A DNA stretch of 64,000 nucleotides from Gymnodinialimonas sp. 202GB13-11. Its GTDB lineage: Bacteria; Pseudomonadota; Alphaproteobacteria; Rhodobacterales; Rhodobacteraceae. The stretch spans positions 2,964,212 to 3,028,211 of the forward strand of contig NZ_JBFRBH010000001.1 in assembly GCF_040932485.1 (NCBI RefSeq). Reading direction: 5' to 3'. The notes beneath the pieces are model-generated. The model ran no database searches, was not told the origin of the DNA, and saw nothing but the letters and a program-made list of their open reading frames with translations. The number at the start of each line of letters is the position of its first letter. The stretch's first letter is position 1. Below, piece after piece: positions 1-11,550 of this stretch. Both the position numbers and the translations under genes were made by a program.

Positions 1-219
1 CGCGTAGTGGCGGTTGTCGGTCTCGTATTCCACGTGTGCCGTCGAGATCGTGATCCCGCGCGCTTTCTCTTCCGGCGCGCCGTCAATCTCGTCATACGCC
101 TTGAAGTCGCCAAACTGCTTCGTAATCGCAGCCGTCAGCGTCGTCTTGCCGTGGTCAACGTGACCAATCGTGCCGATGTTCACATGCGGCTTCGTACGTT
201 CAAACTTTTCCTTTGCCAT
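1..219 (-). CDS. tuf: Elongation factor Tu, N-terminal part (copy 1, cut by window edge)
   Basis: This is the first 73 codons of EF-Tu, the GTPase that brings aminoacyl-tRNA to the ribosome. The start ATG is at 219 and the gene runs off the left edge. The protein begins [19 protein letters not shown] and contains the P-loop GHVDHGKT. It lies 74 bp after fusA, in the usual str-operon order rpsL-rpsG-fusA-tuf. It matches the start of the second tuf copy (27694-27912) at all but one base, and that change is silent. Confidence 0.97.
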   Translation of the reverse strand, partial: MAKEKFERTKPHVNIGTIGHVDHGKTTLTAAITKQFGDFKAYDEIDGAPEEKARGITISTAHVEYETDNRHYA

Positions 220-293
220 GATGGCCTCCTTGAAGTTCTTCGGCACCCAAACGGATGCCTATGGGTGGGGCGGGCGGCGCGACCGCCCCGCCG

Positions 294-2411
294 TTATGCG
301 TATTTCGCCTGGATCTCGTCCGAGATGTTGTTCGGAACCGGCTCGTAATGGTCGAACTGCATCGTGAACTGCGCGCGGCCCGAAGACATGGAACGCAGCG
401 TGTTGATGTAGCCGAACATGTTCGCCAGCGGCACGAAGGCGTCGATCGCGATGGCGTTGCCGCGCGTATCCTGTCCCTGCACCTGACCGCGACGCGAGGT
501 CAGATCGCCGATGATGCCACCCGTATACTCTTCGGGGGTGATCACCTCGACCTTCATGATCGGTTCCAGCAGCTTGGCACCAGCTTTCTTCATGCCTTCA
601 CGCATGCCCATGCGAGCTGCAATTTCAAAGGCCAGAACGCTGGAGTCCACGTCGTGGAACTTACCGTCAACCAGAGCCACCTTGAAGTCGATCACAGGGA
701 AGCCAGCCAGCGGGCCGCTATCCATGACCGAGTTGATGCCCTTTTCCACACCGGGGATGTATTCCTTCGGAACGGCACCACCAACGATGCGGCTCTCGAA
801 CGAATAGCCTTCGCCAGGCTCGGTCGGGCTGATCTCCAGCTTGACCTCGGCGTACTGACCAGACCCACCCGACTGCTTCTTGTGGGTATAGGTGTGCTCA
901 ACCGCGTGAGAGATTGTCTCACGGTAAGCCACCTGAGGTGCACCGATATTGGCTTCGACCTTGAACTCGCGCTTCAGGCGATCGACGAGGATGTCGAGGT
1001 GAAGTTCGCCCATGCCCTTCATGATGGTCTGACCGGACTCAAGGTCGGTCTCCACACGGAAGGACGGGTCTTCGGCGGCAAGCCGCGCGAGGCCCTGGGA
1101 CATCTTCTCCTGGTCGCCCTTCGTCTTGGGCTCAACCGCGATCTCGATCACCGGATCGGGGAAGGTCATCGTTTCCAGCACAACCGGATCGGACTTGTCG
1201 CAAAGCGTGTCACCGGTCGTGGTGTTCTTCAGACCACCCAGCGCGATGATGTCGCCGGCAAATGCCTCTTCGATCTCTTCGCGGTTGTTGGAGTGCATCA
1301 TCATCATGCGGCCCACACGCTCGTTGTTCTCCTTGGTGGAGTTGAGCATGGAGTCACCCTTGGACAGGGTGCCGGAATAGATGCGCACGAAGGTCAGCGA
1401 ACCAACGAACGGGTCGTTCATGATCTTGAACGCAAGGCCCGAGAACGCCATGGCGTCGTCGGCACGGCGGGCAATGTCGCGGGTTTCCGTCTCATCGCCG
1501 GGCTTGAAGCCCATGTAGTCGACCACATCGAGCGGGCTCGGCAGATAGTCGATCACAGCGTTGAGCAGCGGCTGAACACCTTTGTTCTTGAACGCAGAGC
1601 CGCCCAGAACCGGAACGAATGCCATTTCAAGCGTGCCCTTGCGCAGCAATGCGCGCAGGGTCGGCACGTCAGGCTCGTTGCCTTCGAGGTATTCCATCAT
1701 TGCGTCGTCGTCCATTTCGACGGCCGCTTCGATCATCTTACCACGCCATTCGTCAGCCATGTCCTTGAGGTCAGCGCGGATCGGCGCTTTCACCCAGGAG
1801 GCACCAAGGTCTTCGCCCTGCCACAGCCACTCTTCCATGGTCACGAGGTCGATCAGACCTTCAAGCTCGGTCTCGGCACCGATCGGAATGCCAACAGGCA
1901 CCGCGCGGGCGCCGGTGCGGTCTTCGATCATGTGGACGCAGTTGAAGAAGTCCGCGCCGATCTTGTCCATCTTGTTGACGAACACGATGCGCGGAACCTT
2001 GTAACGGTCGGCCTGACGCCAAACGGTTTCGGTCTGCGGCTCAACACCAGCGTTGGCGTCGAGAACACAAACGGCACCATCGAGAACCGCCAGCGAACGC
2101 TCAACTTCAATGGTGAAGTCCACGTGGCCGGGGGTGTCGATGATGTTCAGGCGGTGCTTTTCGGTGTCGGCAGTCTGGCCGTCCTCAGTGCGCTCCCAGA
2201 AGGTGGTCGTCGCAGCGGAGGTGATGGTGATGCCGCGTTCCTGCTCCTGCTCCATCCAGTCCATGGTGGCTGCACCATCGTGCACCTCACCGATGTTGTG
2301 GGATTTGCCGGTGTAATACAGGATGCGTTCGGAACAGGTGGTCTTGCCCGCGTCGATGTGGGCCATGATCCCGAAGTTGCGGTAACGCTCCAGCGGATAT
2401 TCGCGTGCCAT
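294..2411 (-). CDS. fusA: Elongation factor G
   Basis: This encodes EF-G (705 aa), the GTPase that drives ribosomal translocation and, with RRF, ribosome recycling in the cytoplasm. The G-domain motifs are visible near the N-terminus: AHIDAGKTT (P-loop), the RGITI switch, DTPGHVDF and NKMDK. The conserved C-terminal domain stretch [14 protein letters not shown] is also present, and the length is normal. It follows rpsG by 66 bp and precedes tuf. The 74-bp tuf spacer contains a GC-rich hairpin without a U-run, so read-through into tuf is expected. Confidence 0.98.
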   Translation of the reverse strand: MAREYPLERYRNFGIMAHIDAGKTTCSERILYYTGKSHNIGEVHDGAATMDWMEQEQERGITITSAATTTFWERTEDGQTADTEKHRLNIIDTPGHVDFTIEVERSLAVLDGAVCVLDANAGVEPQTETVWRQADRYKVPRIVFVNKMDKIGADFFNCVHMIEDRTGARAVPVGIPIGAETELEGLIDLVTMEEWLWQGEDLGASWVKAPIRADLKDMADEWRGKMIEAAVEMDDDAMMEYLEGNEPDVPTLRALLRKGTLEMAFVPVLGGSAFKNKGVQPLLNAVIDYLPSPLDVVDYMGFKPGDETETRDIARRADDAMAFSGLAFKIMNDPFVGSLTFVRIYSGTLSKGDSMLNSTKENNERVGRMMMMHSNNREEIEEAFAGDIIALGGLKNTTTGDTLCDKSDPVVLETMTFPDPVIEIAVEPKTKGDQEKMSQGLARLAAEDPSFRVETDLESGQTIMKGMGELHLDILVDRLKREFKVEANIGAPQVAYRETISHAVEHTYTHKKQSGGSGQYAEVKLEISPTEPGEGYSFESRIVGGAVPKEYIPGVEKGINSVMDSGPLAGFPVIDFKVALVDGKFHDVDSSVLAFEIAARMGMREGMKKAGAKLLEPIMKVEVITPEEYTGGIIGDLTSRRGQVQGQDTRGNAIAIDAFVPLANMFGYINTLRSMSSGRAQFTMQFDHYEPVPNNISDEIQAKYA

Positions 2412-2477
2412 GTGAGGTATCCTCAGGCTTGAGTTTGAAAACGGATGGAGCCCCGGGGATGCGGGGCCGCCAAGGTC

Positions 2478-2960
<483 letters not shown>

Positions 2961-3332
2961 TTACTTCGGACGCTTGGCGCCGTATTTCGAACGACGCTGG
3001 CGACGATCCTTGACGCCCTGCGTATCGAGAACACCCCGCAGGATGTGGTAGCGCACACCGGGAAGGTCTTTCACACGACCGCCGCGGATCAGGACCACCG
3101 AGTGCTCCTGAAGGTTGTGGCTTTCACCGGGGATGTAGCTGATCACCTCGTAGCCGTTGGTCAGGCGCACCTTCGCAACTTTCCGCATAGCGGAGTTCGG
3201 CTTCTTCGGCGTCGTCGTATACACGCGGGTGCACACGCCACGCTTTTGCGGGCAGCTCTCGAGGTGCAGCGACTTCGAGCGTTTCACTTTGGGCTGCCGC
3301 GGCTTGCGGATCAGCTGTTGAATAGTTGGCAT
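2961..3332 (-). CDS. rpsL: 30S ribosomal protein S12
   Basis: This encodes S12 (123 aa), which monitors codon-anticodon pairing at the A site. I use the start at 3332 ([13 protein letters not shown]) because it gives the family length. An upstream in-frame extension to 3632 would add about 100 residues unlike S12. The streptomycin-relevant segments [11 protein letters not shown] and [13 protein letters not shown] carry the wild-type lysines. It is the first gene of the str operon, about 220 nt behind a near-consensus promoter (3558-3586). Confidence 0.97.
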   Translation of the reverse strand: MPTIQQLIRKPRQPKVKRSKSLHLESCPQKRGVCTRVYTTTPKKPNSAMRKVAKVRLTNGYEVISYIPGESHNLQEHSVVLIRGGRVKDLPGVRYHILRGVLDTQGVKDRRQRRSKYGAKRPK

Positions 3333-3557
3333 TCGGGGTCCCCGTCTTGCTCTCTCATCATGTCGGCGGTGTTTCCTGCGGTGCGTGGCCATGGCACGCA
3401 ACAAACACCAAAACCGCATGCATCCTTTCCCTACCTGGAGGACGCTGCGGAGGAATTTCCAGAGGATCGGGGCTGCAAAATCGCCCGGATCGTGGCCACT
3501 CAGATCTGTATTTCGGCCACGATGGCTGCGCAGGGGCAGCCGGGCCAAGTGGCGCGG

Positions 3558-3586
3558 GGTATAGGGGGTCGCTGATTGGCTGTCAA
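3558..3586 (-). promoter_or_regulatory. Sigma-70-type promoter of the str operon (rpsL)
   Basis: Read on the minus strand, TTGACA (3581-3586) is followed by a 17-bp spacer and TATACC (3558-3563). This is the closest match to a housekeeping consensus in the window. The inferred start point near 3551 gives a leader of roughly 220 nt before rpsL. The promoter sits directly after the stop of the upstream glycosyltransferase gene, so the str operon has its own promoter. Confidence 0.75.
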
Positions 3587-3607
3587 CAGCGCCGGTATGG
3601 GGATCGC

Positions 3608-4438
3608 TTACGTTCGCGTCAAGGTCCGCCACTCAGCCTGAAATGCCGGCAGATCAATGCCGAAACGCCTTTGGATCATGGGTGCGATTTCCGCGTCCGG
3701 CACAGGCACCGGTTGGCCTGCCCCAAAGGGCGTGCGCGCGTCGTTATGGTCATGGTCGCCGCGGACGAACATGACCGAGTCGGTCAGGTTTACAAACGGC
3801 ACCCGTGCCCAGATCTTGTGATGCGGGAAGTCCATCACGATCGCCTCGTCATCGGGCTTGAGGTAAATCGCCAGCCCCGCCGACCAGCAATGGGTATTCA
3901 GAACATGCGGCTTGATTGCGCCGCCTTCGACAGCCTCCAACACCACGCCCTTGCCATGGTCCAGCGCCACCCGGCCCGCGAAGTTGGCCAACCGCCCGAC
4001 CCTGTTCCAACTGCGCCGAAGCTGTTGCATGTAATCGACGGCAACAGCGTCATCGTCATCCAACCGAAACTCCGCCACCACGGCCCGCGTTCCATCTCGC
4101 CCTCCCCACATCACATCGCGGCAGATCGCACGGTGATCGCCCGGTTCACGCCAATGGGCCTGCACCTGCGGACAATCCTTGATCGCAGCTTCAACACGGG
4201 CCCGCCACGGTTCGGGAAAATCCTCGCCCAACAGCAGATGCATGATGAAATCGCCATCGGACTGCGCGCGCAGGGGCGGCATGAACACATGCTCGAACCA
4301 GAGCGTTCGTTCATCGAGCCGCTTCGGTGCGTACAGCGCGGCACGGCGTTCCTTCAGGCTCTCATGGTACTTCTTGAAGCCACCCGTGCAAGGGAACGAA
4401 AACCGGCACAGCCCCTGGATCTGCACGCCCTCAGCCAC
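3608..4438 (-). CDS. Putative rhamnosyltransferase family protein (paralogue 1)
   Basis: This 276-aa protein resembles the 'putative rhamnosyl transferase' family (Pfam Rhamno_transf). A CRFSF segment near residue 11 is followed by a GT-A-like core with the acidic cluster FRLDDDDA (Asp127-130), probably the metal and nucleotide-sugar site. It is a clear paralogue of the gene at 5294-6193, which has GVCRFSY and FRLDDDDA at matching places. It starts with GTG and overlaps the upstream transporter gene by 8 bp, so translation is probably coupled. The family assignment is from motif recall; the sugar and acceptor are unknown. Confidence 0.75.
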   Translation of the reverse strand: MAEGVQIQGLCRFSFPCTGGFKKYHESLKERRAALYAPKRLDERTLWFEHVFMPPLRAQSDGDFIMHLLLGEDFPEPWRARVEAAIKDCPQVQAHWREPGDHRAICRDVMWGGRDGTRAVVAEFRLDDDDAVAVDYMQQLRRSWNRVGRLANFAGRVALDHGKGVVLEAVEGGAIKPHVLNTHCWSAGLAIYLKPDDEAIVMDFPHHKIWARVPFVNLTDSVMFVRGDHDHNDARTPFGAGQPVPVPDAEIAPMIQRRFGIDLPAFQAEWRTLTRT

Positions 4439-5297
4439 GGGCCACCTGCCGTTCGCGGATCAGCGTGAACACGCCCGTCGCCACGACGATGGCCGCACCT
4501 GTCAGGGCCAGAGCGTTTGGGAATTCTGCAAACACGACCACTCCGAGGATCAAGGCAAAGACCAAAGCCGTATAGCGGAACGGAGACGTCACCGCGACAT
4601 CGCCCACCCGCATGACGAAGATTGACAGAACATAGCCCCCAATGATGAACAGCGCGCTACCCGCGAGATAGGCGATTTCCCGGCCCGTCATCGGCACCCA
4701 CTCGATGGTCAGCGACATGATCCCGCCGAACGCGCCGACGGACGCCGCCGTGAGAACCGCAATCGACATCAAGGGCACTTGGTTGGAAAACGCCCGCGTG
4801 GACAGGTCGCGCCCCGCCACGAGGAACACAGCCACCAAGGCCAGCAAGGAATAGGCGTTGAACCCGGCCGTCCCCGGCTGAACGATCAGAAACACGCCCG
4901 AGGCCCCGACCGCAATCGCGGTCCAGCGCCGCCAGCCCACGGGTTCCTTGAACAACAAAGCCGCACCAAGCGTCACCACAAGCGGCAATGCCGCGAGGAT
5001 CGCTGTCGCATTCGCAAGCTCCATGTTCACCAGTGCGGTCAGGAAGGTCACGACCGTCAGCACCTCGAATACCGTTCGCAAGGCCACCTTCGCGCGGTCG
5101 CCGCGCGGGATGCGAAACGTCAGCTTGCCAAACGCCGCAACCGTCGCCGCCAGCAAGACCGTGGTCATAACCCCTCGCAAGAAGACGATCTGGAACAGCG
5201 GAACCGTCTCGGCCAACAGCTTCACGAACACATCGTTCATCGTGAACGCCGCCATCGAGCCCATCATCAGCAGTGCACCCTGAAGGTTCGGATTCAT
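4431..5297 (-). CDS. EamA/DMT-superfamily transporter
   Basis: This 288-aa protein has about ten hydrophobic segments in two repeated halves, typical of the EamA (drug/metabolite transporter) family in the inner membrane. Its start overlaps the stop of the upstream rhamnosyltransferase-like gene by 4 bp (ATGA), and its own stop overlaps the next gene by 8 bp. The three genes therefore form a tightly coupled unit. Family members export small metabolites such as amino acids. The context suggests, but does not show, a link to glycosylation or to export of a sugar compound. Confidence 0.85.
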   Translation of the reverse strand: MNPNLQGALLMMGSMAAFTMNDVFVKLLAETVPLFQIVFLRGVMTTVLLAATVAAFGKLTFRIPRGDRAKVALRTVFEVLTVVTFLTALVNMELANATAILAALPLVVTLGAALLFKEPVGWRRWTAIAVGASGVFLIVQPGTAGFNAYSLLALVAVFLVAGRDLSTRAFSNQVPLMSIAVLTAASVGAFGGIMSLTIEWVPMTGREIAYLAGSALFIIGGYVLSIFVMRVGDVAVTSPFRYTALVFALILGVVVFAEFPNALALTGAAIVVATGVFTLIRERQVARG

Positions 5298-6193
5298 TCC
5301 TCGCCTTTGCTTTCCGCGATATCGGCCCGCGCCTCATCCGCCAGCTTGCGCGCCATGCCCGAGCCCTCTTCCTGCAGCTTCTCCATCATCGGTAAAAGGC
5401 GCTTGGGGTTCAGGCCAAACCGTTCGCGGAACAATTTCCGCGCCTGCCACAAAGGCAATTGGCGTGACCCCGGCGGGATGGACCGGTCGCTGTCATTATG
5501 ACCATGCAACGTGCGGACAAACATGTATTCGTGTGGATCAATCCAGCACCGCGCATGGCAGGCGAGCTTTCGGTGGTTCCAGCGGTAGATGTTATGCTGG
5601 CTGTCGGGGTGATGGATCATCGCGGAGGCCAGCCCCAATGGCTGCGGCTCGGAATAATCCCAGAACTGATCGTCGTCGCGCTTCATGTCCCAGTAGATGC
5701 CGCGGTGAAAACAGACGGCGGCAGGCGTCTCTTTCGTCGCCCAGTTCAGCTTGATCAGGTTGTCGGAGACCTCGCGCGTGCGCTCGATATAGTCGCACCC
5801 CACGGCATCATCGTCATCGAGCCGGAAGCCGGTGATGAAATCCGCCTCTTCATCCAGACCGCGCCGGAACGCACGGCGGGTGGAGTTCAACGGCCCCGCC
5901 GCCTCCAACGTGCAGATGCGCAAGTAAGGGTGCTTTTCCGCCAGCCGTTTCAGGCGCTTGCGGAAGTGAAAGGGCATCGTGTCGCCGATCAGGGCAACCA
6001 GCACGAAATCAGGGTCCGTCTGCGCATCCAGCGACGGCAGGCAAATGTTCTCAAAATAAGCAAAGCGGCGCTGCATCCGGCCGGGTGCATAAAGCTCTGC
6101 CGCTGCCTCCTCCGGGCCCTTGTTCAGCGTGCGAAATCCGGCATCCCCAAGGTAGGAGAACCGACACACGCCTATGATCTTGTTCACTGCCAT
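5294..6193 (-). CDS. Putative rhamnosyltransferase family protein (paralogue 2)
   Basis: This 299-aa protein is the first gene of the three-gene unit. It carries the family signature IIGVCRFSY at the N-terminus and the acidic motif GFRLDDDDA (Asp126-129). It also has conserved segments LYAPGRMQRRFAYFENICLP and PHEYMFVRTLHGHND shared in form with the second paralogue at 3608-4438. No signal peptide or membrane segment is visible, so a cytoplasmic glycosyltransferase is likely. A related protein, not identical in substrate, is possible. The function is inferred from family resemblance only. Confidence 0.75.
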   Translation of the reverse strand: MAVNKIIGVCRFSYLGDAGFRTLNKGPEEAAAELYAPGRMQRRFAYFENICLPSLDAQTDPDFVLVALIGDTMPFHFRKRLKRLAEKHPYLRICTLEAAGPLNSTRRAFRRGLDEEADFITGFRLDDDDAVGCDYIERTREVSDNLIKLNWATKETPAAVCFHRGIYWDMKRDDDQFWDYSEPQPLGLASAMIHHPDSQHNIYRWNHRKLACHARCWIDPHEYMFVRTLHGHNDSDRSIPPGSRQLPLWQARKLFRERFGLNPKRLLPMMEKLQEEGSGMARKLADEARADIAESKGEE

Positions 6194-6264
6194 GGAGCTG
6201 CCCTTACCCGGCCCATGGGGCAGAAGTTAGGCCAAATCCTCGGGTTGGGGAATCCCCTTGGGGC

Positions 6265-6582
6265 TCAGGACAGGGCCTGACGAAGAAAGCCTTCGACAGA
6301 CTTTGCATCGAGGTCCGCTGCGGATTCAAGCTTCACATGCCGACGCGCCTTGCCTTTCCCAGCCAGCAAGCCCCCCGGGTCATCGAAGGTCGCGCCATGC
6401 GAAAACTCGACTGAGACGTGGTCTTTGTAGATGAAGACACCACCAACGAATGCCTTTGGCTGATTGGGATCGGGCACGAAGACCTCGCCGCCATATTTGC
6501 TTTGAAAGGTGACGGTTGGCGCGATTTCTTGCGCAAGCCTCTTCACCCGGTCGGCAATGTCCAGCAACGTCGCATCAGCCAT
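6265..6582 (-). CDS. DUF1801-type small protein
   Basis: This 105-aa protein resembles the DUF1801 / YdhG-like fold: a short alpha-beta protein with the segment SKYGGEVFV and a central FIYKDHVSVEFSHGATFDD. The function is unknown; members often sit beside VOC or stress genes. It overlaps the upstream VOC gene by 8 bp, so the two are probably co-translated. The pair sits between rpoC and the rhamnosyltransferase-like operon. Confidence 0.65.
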   Translation of the reverse strand: MADATLLDIADRVKRLAQEIAPTVTFQSKYGGEVFVPDPNQPKAFVGGVFIYKDHVSVEFSHGATFDDPGGLLAGKGKARRHVKLESAADLDAKSVEGFLRQALS

Positions 6583-6934
6583 GATCTTGGTCCGCCACCG
6601 GCGTCCACACGGCCATTTCCGTTCCGCCGGGTTCGCGAAACTGGAACCTGCGCCCGCCGGGAAATTCGAAAATCTCCTGCGTGATCTCTGCCCCGGCGGC
6701 CTTCACCCGGTCCAGCATCGCCTCAAGATCATCCGCTTTCAAAACCGGCAGAGGCGGACGCAGCGCGCCCCGCTCGATCCCGCCGCCAAGCCCGGCACCC
6801 TGCACGTCGCGGTAATCGGGGCCGTAGTCGATGAAACTCCACCCGAAAGCTTCGGCGAAGAAGGCCTGCGTCTCTTCCAGCTTGGGGGATGTGAATTCGA
6901 GGTAGTCGAGCGGGGGGCGGGTGTCATTTGACAT
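6575..6934 (-). CDS. VOC (glyoxalase/bleomycin-resistance) family protein
   Basis: This 119-aa protein has the single-domain vicinal-oxygen-chelate layout: DYLEFTSPKLEETQAFFAEA at the start and FREPGGTEMAVW at the end. The start at 6934 (MSNDTRPPL) fits the fold; an in-frame upstream ATG at 6988 would add 18 unrelated residues and enter the rpoC terminator region. VOC proteins dimerise to bind metal and act as lyases, dioxygenases or drug-binding proteins, and the substrate cannot be read here. The next gene overlaps by 8 bp. Confidence 0.8.
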   Translation of the reverse strand: MSNDTRPPLDYLEFTSPKLEETQAFFAEAFGWSFIDYGPDYRDVQGAGLGGGIERGALRPPLPVLKADDLEAMLDRVKAAGAEITQEIFEFPGGRRFQFREPGGTEMAVWTPVADQDHG

Positions 6935-6986
6935 AGCGGTCTCCAAAGGGCTGAGAACATAACGTAAACAAATTATTGGAAAGCGC

Positions 6987-7021
6987 AAAAGAAAACGCCC
7001 CGCCGTTTCCAGCGGGGCGTT
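6987..7021 (-). terminator. Intrinsic terminator after rpoC
   Basis: A perfect 10-bp stem (6994-7003 with 7012-7021, arm sequence AACGCCCCGC) encloses an 8-nt loop. On the minus strand it is followed by the U-rich tract TTTTCTTTT (6987-6995). It lies 23 bp beyond the rpoC stop codon and ends the rpoBC transcript. Confidence 0.9.
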
Positions 7022-7043
7022 CCTATTTCAATCGGACGAAGGC

Positions 7044-10000
7044 TTACTCCGCCGCATCCCCTTCGGGCGCTTCGGCTTCGGCCTCGAACACCTCGGGCGC
7101 TGCAAGGGCGGCTGCTTCCGCTGCCGCGGCCTGCTGCTCCTCGATCACCACCATATCGCGCGACTTGGCGATGCGCTCCACCTTCTGGGTCGCGCCACCG
7201 GTCCCCGCCGGGATCAGACGGCCCACGATGACGTTCTCTTTCAGGCCAACAAGCTTGTCCTTCTTGCCCTGAACCGAAGCCTCCGTAAGGACGCGTGTGG
7301 TCTCTTGGAACGACGCTGCCGAGATGAACGACCGGGTCTGGAGCGAGGCCTTGGTGATCCCCAGAAGGATCGGCTCACCCTGTGCCGGACGACGACCATC
7401 TGCGATGGCCTTCTCGTTGGCCGCATCGAACTCGGCCTTATCGACATGCTCACCTTTCAGAAGCGTGGTTTCACCAGAATCCTGGATCTCCCACTTCTGC
7501 AGCATTTGCCGAACGATAACCTCGATGTGCTTGTCGTTAATCTTCACACCCTGAAGGCGATAAACGTCCTGCACCTCGTCGATCATGTAGTCAGCCAGCG
7601 CTTCCACACCCATGACCGCAAGAATGTCATGCGGGGCCGGGTTGCCGTCCATGATGTATTCACCCTTCTGGATGAAATCACCTTCGGCGACTGGGATGTG
7701 CTTGCCCTTGGGCACCATGTATTCCACCGGCTCCAAGCTCTCGTCCGCGGGCACGATGCCGATGCGGCGCTTGTTCTTGAAGTCGCGGCCGAATTTCACG
7801 TAGCCGTCGATCTCGGCGATGATGGCGTGGTCCTTCGGACGACGCGCCTCGAAGAGTTCGGCCACACGCGGCAAACCACCGGTAATGTCCTTCGTCTTCG
7901 CACCCTCACGCGGGATACGCGCGATCACGTCACCGGCTTCGACCGTCTGGCCATCTTCGATGGACAGGATGGCGTCGACCGACATCGTGTAGGTGACCGG
8001 GTTGCCCTGATCGTTGCGCATCGGCTCACCGTCTTCACCCGCGATGATGATCTCGGGCTTCAGCTCATTGCCTTTGGGGGCCGTGCGCCAATCCGAGACG
8101 ATCTTCTGGGTCATGCCGGTGGCATCGTCGGTCTCATCCCTGAGCGAGATGCCCACGGTCAGATCAACGAACTTCGCGTTACCGGCGGCCTCGGCGATGA
8201 TCGGCAAGGTATACGGGTCCCATTCGAACAGGCGGTCGCCGCGGGCGATATCAGCCCCGTCTTCCACCAGCACGTTGGTGCCGTATCCCAGCTTGAACGA
8301 GGCGCGTTCCGCACCCTGATCATCCACGATGGCCAGCTGCATGTTGCGCCCCATGACAACGGTCTGGCCGTCACGGTTCTTCAGCAGGTTGGCATTGCGG
8401 AACTCGATCTTGCCTTCGACATTGGCTTCCTGGAACGACTGCTGGCCACCCTGGGCAACACCGCCGATGTGGAACGTCCGCATCGTCAGCTGTGTGCCCG
8501 GCTCACCAATCGACTGCGCCGCGATGATGCCCACGGCTTCGCCTGTGTTCACTTTCGTGCCGCGCGCGAGGTCACGACCATAGCAGGTCGCGCAAACACC
8601 CTCTTCCGCTTCACATGTCAGCGGGGAGCGCATCTGCATCGTGGTCACACCAGCCGCTTCCACGGCGTCAGCCTTACGTTCGTCGATCAGCTCGCCCTTG
8701 GCGACGATCACCTCATCGGTGCCCGGCACAAGCACGTCTTCCCCGGCCGTCCGGCCAAGGATGCGCTCTGCCAGCGAGGCCACGACTTCGCCGTCATTGA
8801 CGGCAGCCTCGGCTTTGATCGTCTTCTCGGTGCCACAATCGTCCATGCGCACGATGCAATCCTGCGCCACGTCCACAAGACGACGGGTCAGGTAGCCCGA
8901 GTTCGCCGTCTTCAAGGCCGTATCCGACAGACCCTTCCGGGCACCGTGGGTTGAGTTGAAGTACTCAAGAACGGTCAGACCTTCCTTGAAGTTCGAGATG
9001 ATCGGCGTCTCGATGATTTCGCCGTTCGGCTTGGCCATCAGGCCGCGCATGCCGCCCAACTGCTTCATCTGCGTGACCGAGCCACGCGCACCAGAGTGGG
9101 CCATCATGTAGACCGAGTTCGGCTCCATCTCGGACCCATCGTCAGCGCGCTTGGCGGCCGAGATCGTGCCCATCATGGCGTCGGTGACCTTGTCGTTGGC
9201 TTTCGACCAGGCATCGATGACCTTGTTGTACTTCTCACCCTGGGTGATCAATCCATCCATGTACTGCTGTTCGAATTCCTTCACCTGACCACGGGTATCC
9301 TCAACGAGGTGCCACTTGTCATCAGGAATGACCATGTCGTCCTTGCCGAACGAAATGCCCGCCTTGAAGGCCTCTTTGAAGCCCATCGACATGATCTGGT
9401 CGCAGAAGATAACCGACTCTTTCTGACCGCAATAACGGTAGACGGTGTCGATGACCTGCTGCACTTCCTTCTTCCGCAGAAGACGGTTCACCAGATCGAA
9501 CGGCGCTTTCGCGTTCAGCGGCAGAAGCGCACCCAGCAACACGCGGCCCGGCGTGGTTTCGAACCGCGTCAGAACCTCGTTGCCTTCCTCATCAATCTGA
9601 GGAAGGCGCGCGTGGATCTTGGCGTGCAGATGCACCTCGCCCGCGTCGAGCGCATGGCGAACTTCATCCACGTCCGAGAAGATCATGCCTTCCCCGACCA
9701 TGCCCTCACGCTGAAGCGTGACGTAATAGAGACCCAGGATCATATCCTGCGACGGAACGATGATCGGCGCGCCGTTTGCTGGCGACAGAACGTTGTTCGT
9801 CGACATCATCAACACGCGGGCTTCAAGCTGTGCTTCCAGCGAAAGCGGCACGTGCACGGCCATCTGGTCACCGTCGAAGTCGGCGTTAAACGCGGAACAG
9901 ACCAGCGGGTGAAGCTGGATCGCCTTGCCTTCGATCAAAACCGGCTCAAACGCCTGAATGCCAAGACGGTGCAACGTGGGCGCGCGGTTCAGAAGAACCG

Positions 10001-11267
10001 GATGCTCACGGATCACCTCGTCGAGGATATCCCACACTTCGGGACGCTCTTTTTCGACCAGCTTCTTGGCCTGCTTCACGGTCGAAGACAGACCCTTCGC
10101 CTCAAGCCGCGAGTAGATGAACGGCTTGAACAGCTCCAACGCCATCTTCTTCGGCAAGCCACATTGATGCAGCTTTAGCTCCGGACCGGTCACAATCACC
10201 GAACGACCCGAGAAGTCGACGCGCTTACCCAGAAGGTTCTGGCGGAAGCGACCCTGCTTACCCTTCAGCATGTCCGACAGCGATTTCAGCGGGCGCTTGT
10301 TGGCACCCGTGATCACGCGGCCACGACGGCCGTTGTCGAACAGAGCGTCGACGGATTCCTGCAACATCCGCTTCTCGTTACGGATGATGATGTCCGGCGC
10401 GCGCAGTTCAATCAGGCGCTTCAGGCGGTTGTTCCGGTTGATCACGCGGCGATAGAGGTCGTTGAGGTCCGACGTTGCGAACCGGCCACCATCCAGCGGC
10501 ACCAGCGGGCGCAGCTCTGGCGGGATAACCGGAACAACGGTCAGAACCATCCACTCGGGCCGGTTGCCGGACTCGAGGAACGATTCAACGATCTTCAGAC
10601 GCTTGATGATCTTCTTCGGCTTCAGCTCACCCGTCGCTTCCTTGAGGTCTTCACGCAGGTTCTGCGCTTCGGACTCGAGGTCAATCTGGGAAAGCATCTC
10701 GCGGATGGCTTCCGCACCGATGTTCGCCTGGAACGCGTCGGCGCCGTAAGCATCCTGCGCGTCCATGAACTCCTCTTCCGACATCAACTGACCGTATTGC
10801 AGGTCGGTGAGGCCAGGTTCGATCACCACGTAGTTTTCGAAGTAGAGGATCCGCTCAAGATCGCGCAGCGTCATATCCAGCATCAGGCCGATGCGGGACG
10901 GCAGCGACTTGAGGAACCAGATGTGCGCAACGGGTGCGGCCAGTTCGATGTGGCCCATCCGCTCACGGCGGACTTTCTGCAGCGTGACTTCCACACCGCA
11001 TTTCTCGCAGACAACGCCGCGATACTTCATCCGCTTATACTTGCCGCACAGGCATTCGTAATCTTTGATCGGCCCGAAAATACGGGCACAGAACAGGCCG
11101 TCACGCTCGGGCTTGAACGTACGGTAGTTGATCGTTTCGGGCTTTTTGATTTCCCCATACGACCACGACAGGATGCGCTCGGGCGAAGCGAGCGAGACCT
11201 TGATCTCATCAAACGCCTTGGGCGGCGTCAGAGGGTTGAACGGGTTGTTGGTCAGTTCCTGGTTCAT
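7044..11267 (-). CDS. rpoC: RNA polymerase subunit beta prime
   Basis: This encodes the 1407-aa beta' subunit, which holds the catalytic Mg2+ and the clamp. [12 protein letters not shown] is the active-site aspartate loop. The zinc-ribbon [20 protein letters not shown] lies near the N-terminus, and a second cysteine group [19 protein letters not shown] lies toward the C-terminal third. The start is [17 protein letters not shown]. Unlike the usual rpoB-rpoC arrangement, a 90-aa ORF lies between the two genes; rpoC starts 14 bp after it. The length is normal for alphaproteobacteria. Confidence 0.98.
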   Translation of the reverse strand: MNQELTNNPFNPLTPPKAFDEIKVSLASPERILSWSYGEIKKPETINYRTFKPERDGLFCARIFGPIKDYECLCGKYKRMKYRGVVCEKCGVEVTLQKVRRERMGHIELAAPVAHIWFLKSLPSRIGLMLDMTLRDLERILYFENYVVIEPGLTDLQYGQLMSEEEFMDAQDAYGADAFQANIGAEAIREMLSQIDLESEAQNLREDLKEATGELKPKKIIKRLKIVESFLESGNRPEWMVLTVVPVIPPELRPLVPLDGGRFATSDLNDLYRRVINRNNRLKRLIELRAPDIIIRNEKRMLQESVDALFDNGRRGRVITGANKRPLKSLSDMLKGKQGRFRQNLLGKRVDFSGRSVIVTGPELKLHQCGLPKKMALELFKPFIYSRLEAKGLSSTVKQAKKLVEKERPEVWDILDEVIREHPVLLNRAPTLHRLGIQAFEPVLIEGKAIQLHPLVCSAFNADFDGDQMAVHVPLSLEAQLEARVLMMSTNNVLSPANGAPIIVPSQDMILGLYYVTLQREGMVGEGMIFSDVDEVRHALDAGEVHLHAKIHARLPQIDEEGNEVLTRFETTPGRVLLGALLPLNAKAPFDLVNRLLRKKEVQQVIDTVYRYCGQKESVIFCDQIMSMGFKEAFKAGISFGKDDMVIPDDKWHLVEDTRGQVKEFEQQYMDGLITQGEKYNKVIDAWSKANDKVTDAMMGTISAAKRADDGSEMEPNSVYMMAHSGARGSVTQMKQLGGMRGLMAKPNGEIIETPIISNFKEGLTVLEYFNSTHGARKGLSDTALKTANSGYLTRRLVDVAQDCIVRMDDCGTEKTIKAEAAVNDGEVVASLAERILGRTAGEDVLVPGTDEVIVAKGELIDERKADAVEAAGVTTMQMRSPLTCEAEEGVCATCYGRDLARGTKVNTGEAVGIIAAQSIGEPGTQLTMRTFHIGGVAQGGQQSFQEANVEGKIEFRNANLLKNRDGQTVVMGRNMQLAIVDDQGAERASFKLGYGTNVLVEDGADIARGDRLFEWDPYTLPIIAEAAGNAKFVDLTVGISLRDETDDATGMTQKIVSDWRTAPKGNELKPEIIIAGEDGEPMRNDQGNPVTYTMSVDAILSIEDGQTVEAGDVIARIPREGAKTKDITGGLPRVAELFEARRPKDHAIIAEIDGYVKFGRDFKNKRRIGIVPADESLEPVEYMVPKGKHIPVAEGDFIQKGEYIMDGNPAPHDILAVMGVEALADYMIDEVQDVYRLQGVKINDKHIEVIVRQMLQKWEIQDSGETTLLKGEHVDKAEFDAANEKAIADGRRPAQGEPILLGITKASLQTRSFISAASFQETTRVLTEASVQGKKDKLVGLKENVIVGRLIPAGTGGATQKVERIAKSRDMVVIEEQQAAAAEAAALAAPEVFEAEAEAPEGDAAE

Positions 11268-11281
11268 GGGAAGACCTTTCC

Positions 11282-11550
11282 TTAATTAGCGCATTCGAAG
11301 CGCACAAAATCGGCTCCACCGGCGACGGTGATGTTCTCTTCATAGACGGCGAGTTCACCGCCGTTGCAGATCGCAGTGGCAATCGCGAAATTATCGCGAT
11401 TACCGAAGTGCTGAGGGATCACGCCTGACACGACGCCGTCGATCCATTCCATCCGAATGCTCGAATAGAACGTGCTGAGTTCGCTCCACAAGAAACCTCC
11501 TGCGGTGCAAATCGCCCCGAACAAAAGCGTTAGTGCCACACGCAGCCACC

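Noticed and set aside
220-293. GC-rich hairpin between fusA and tuf as a terminator
   Set aside because: The stem (about 9 bp with a bulge) is not followed by a T-run on the minus strand, and tuf is expected to be read with fusA.
255-2432. Long plus-strand open frame opposite fusA
   Set aside because: It mirrors fusA codon by codon, has a His/Arg-rich composition typical of antisense GC-rich frames, and matches no family.
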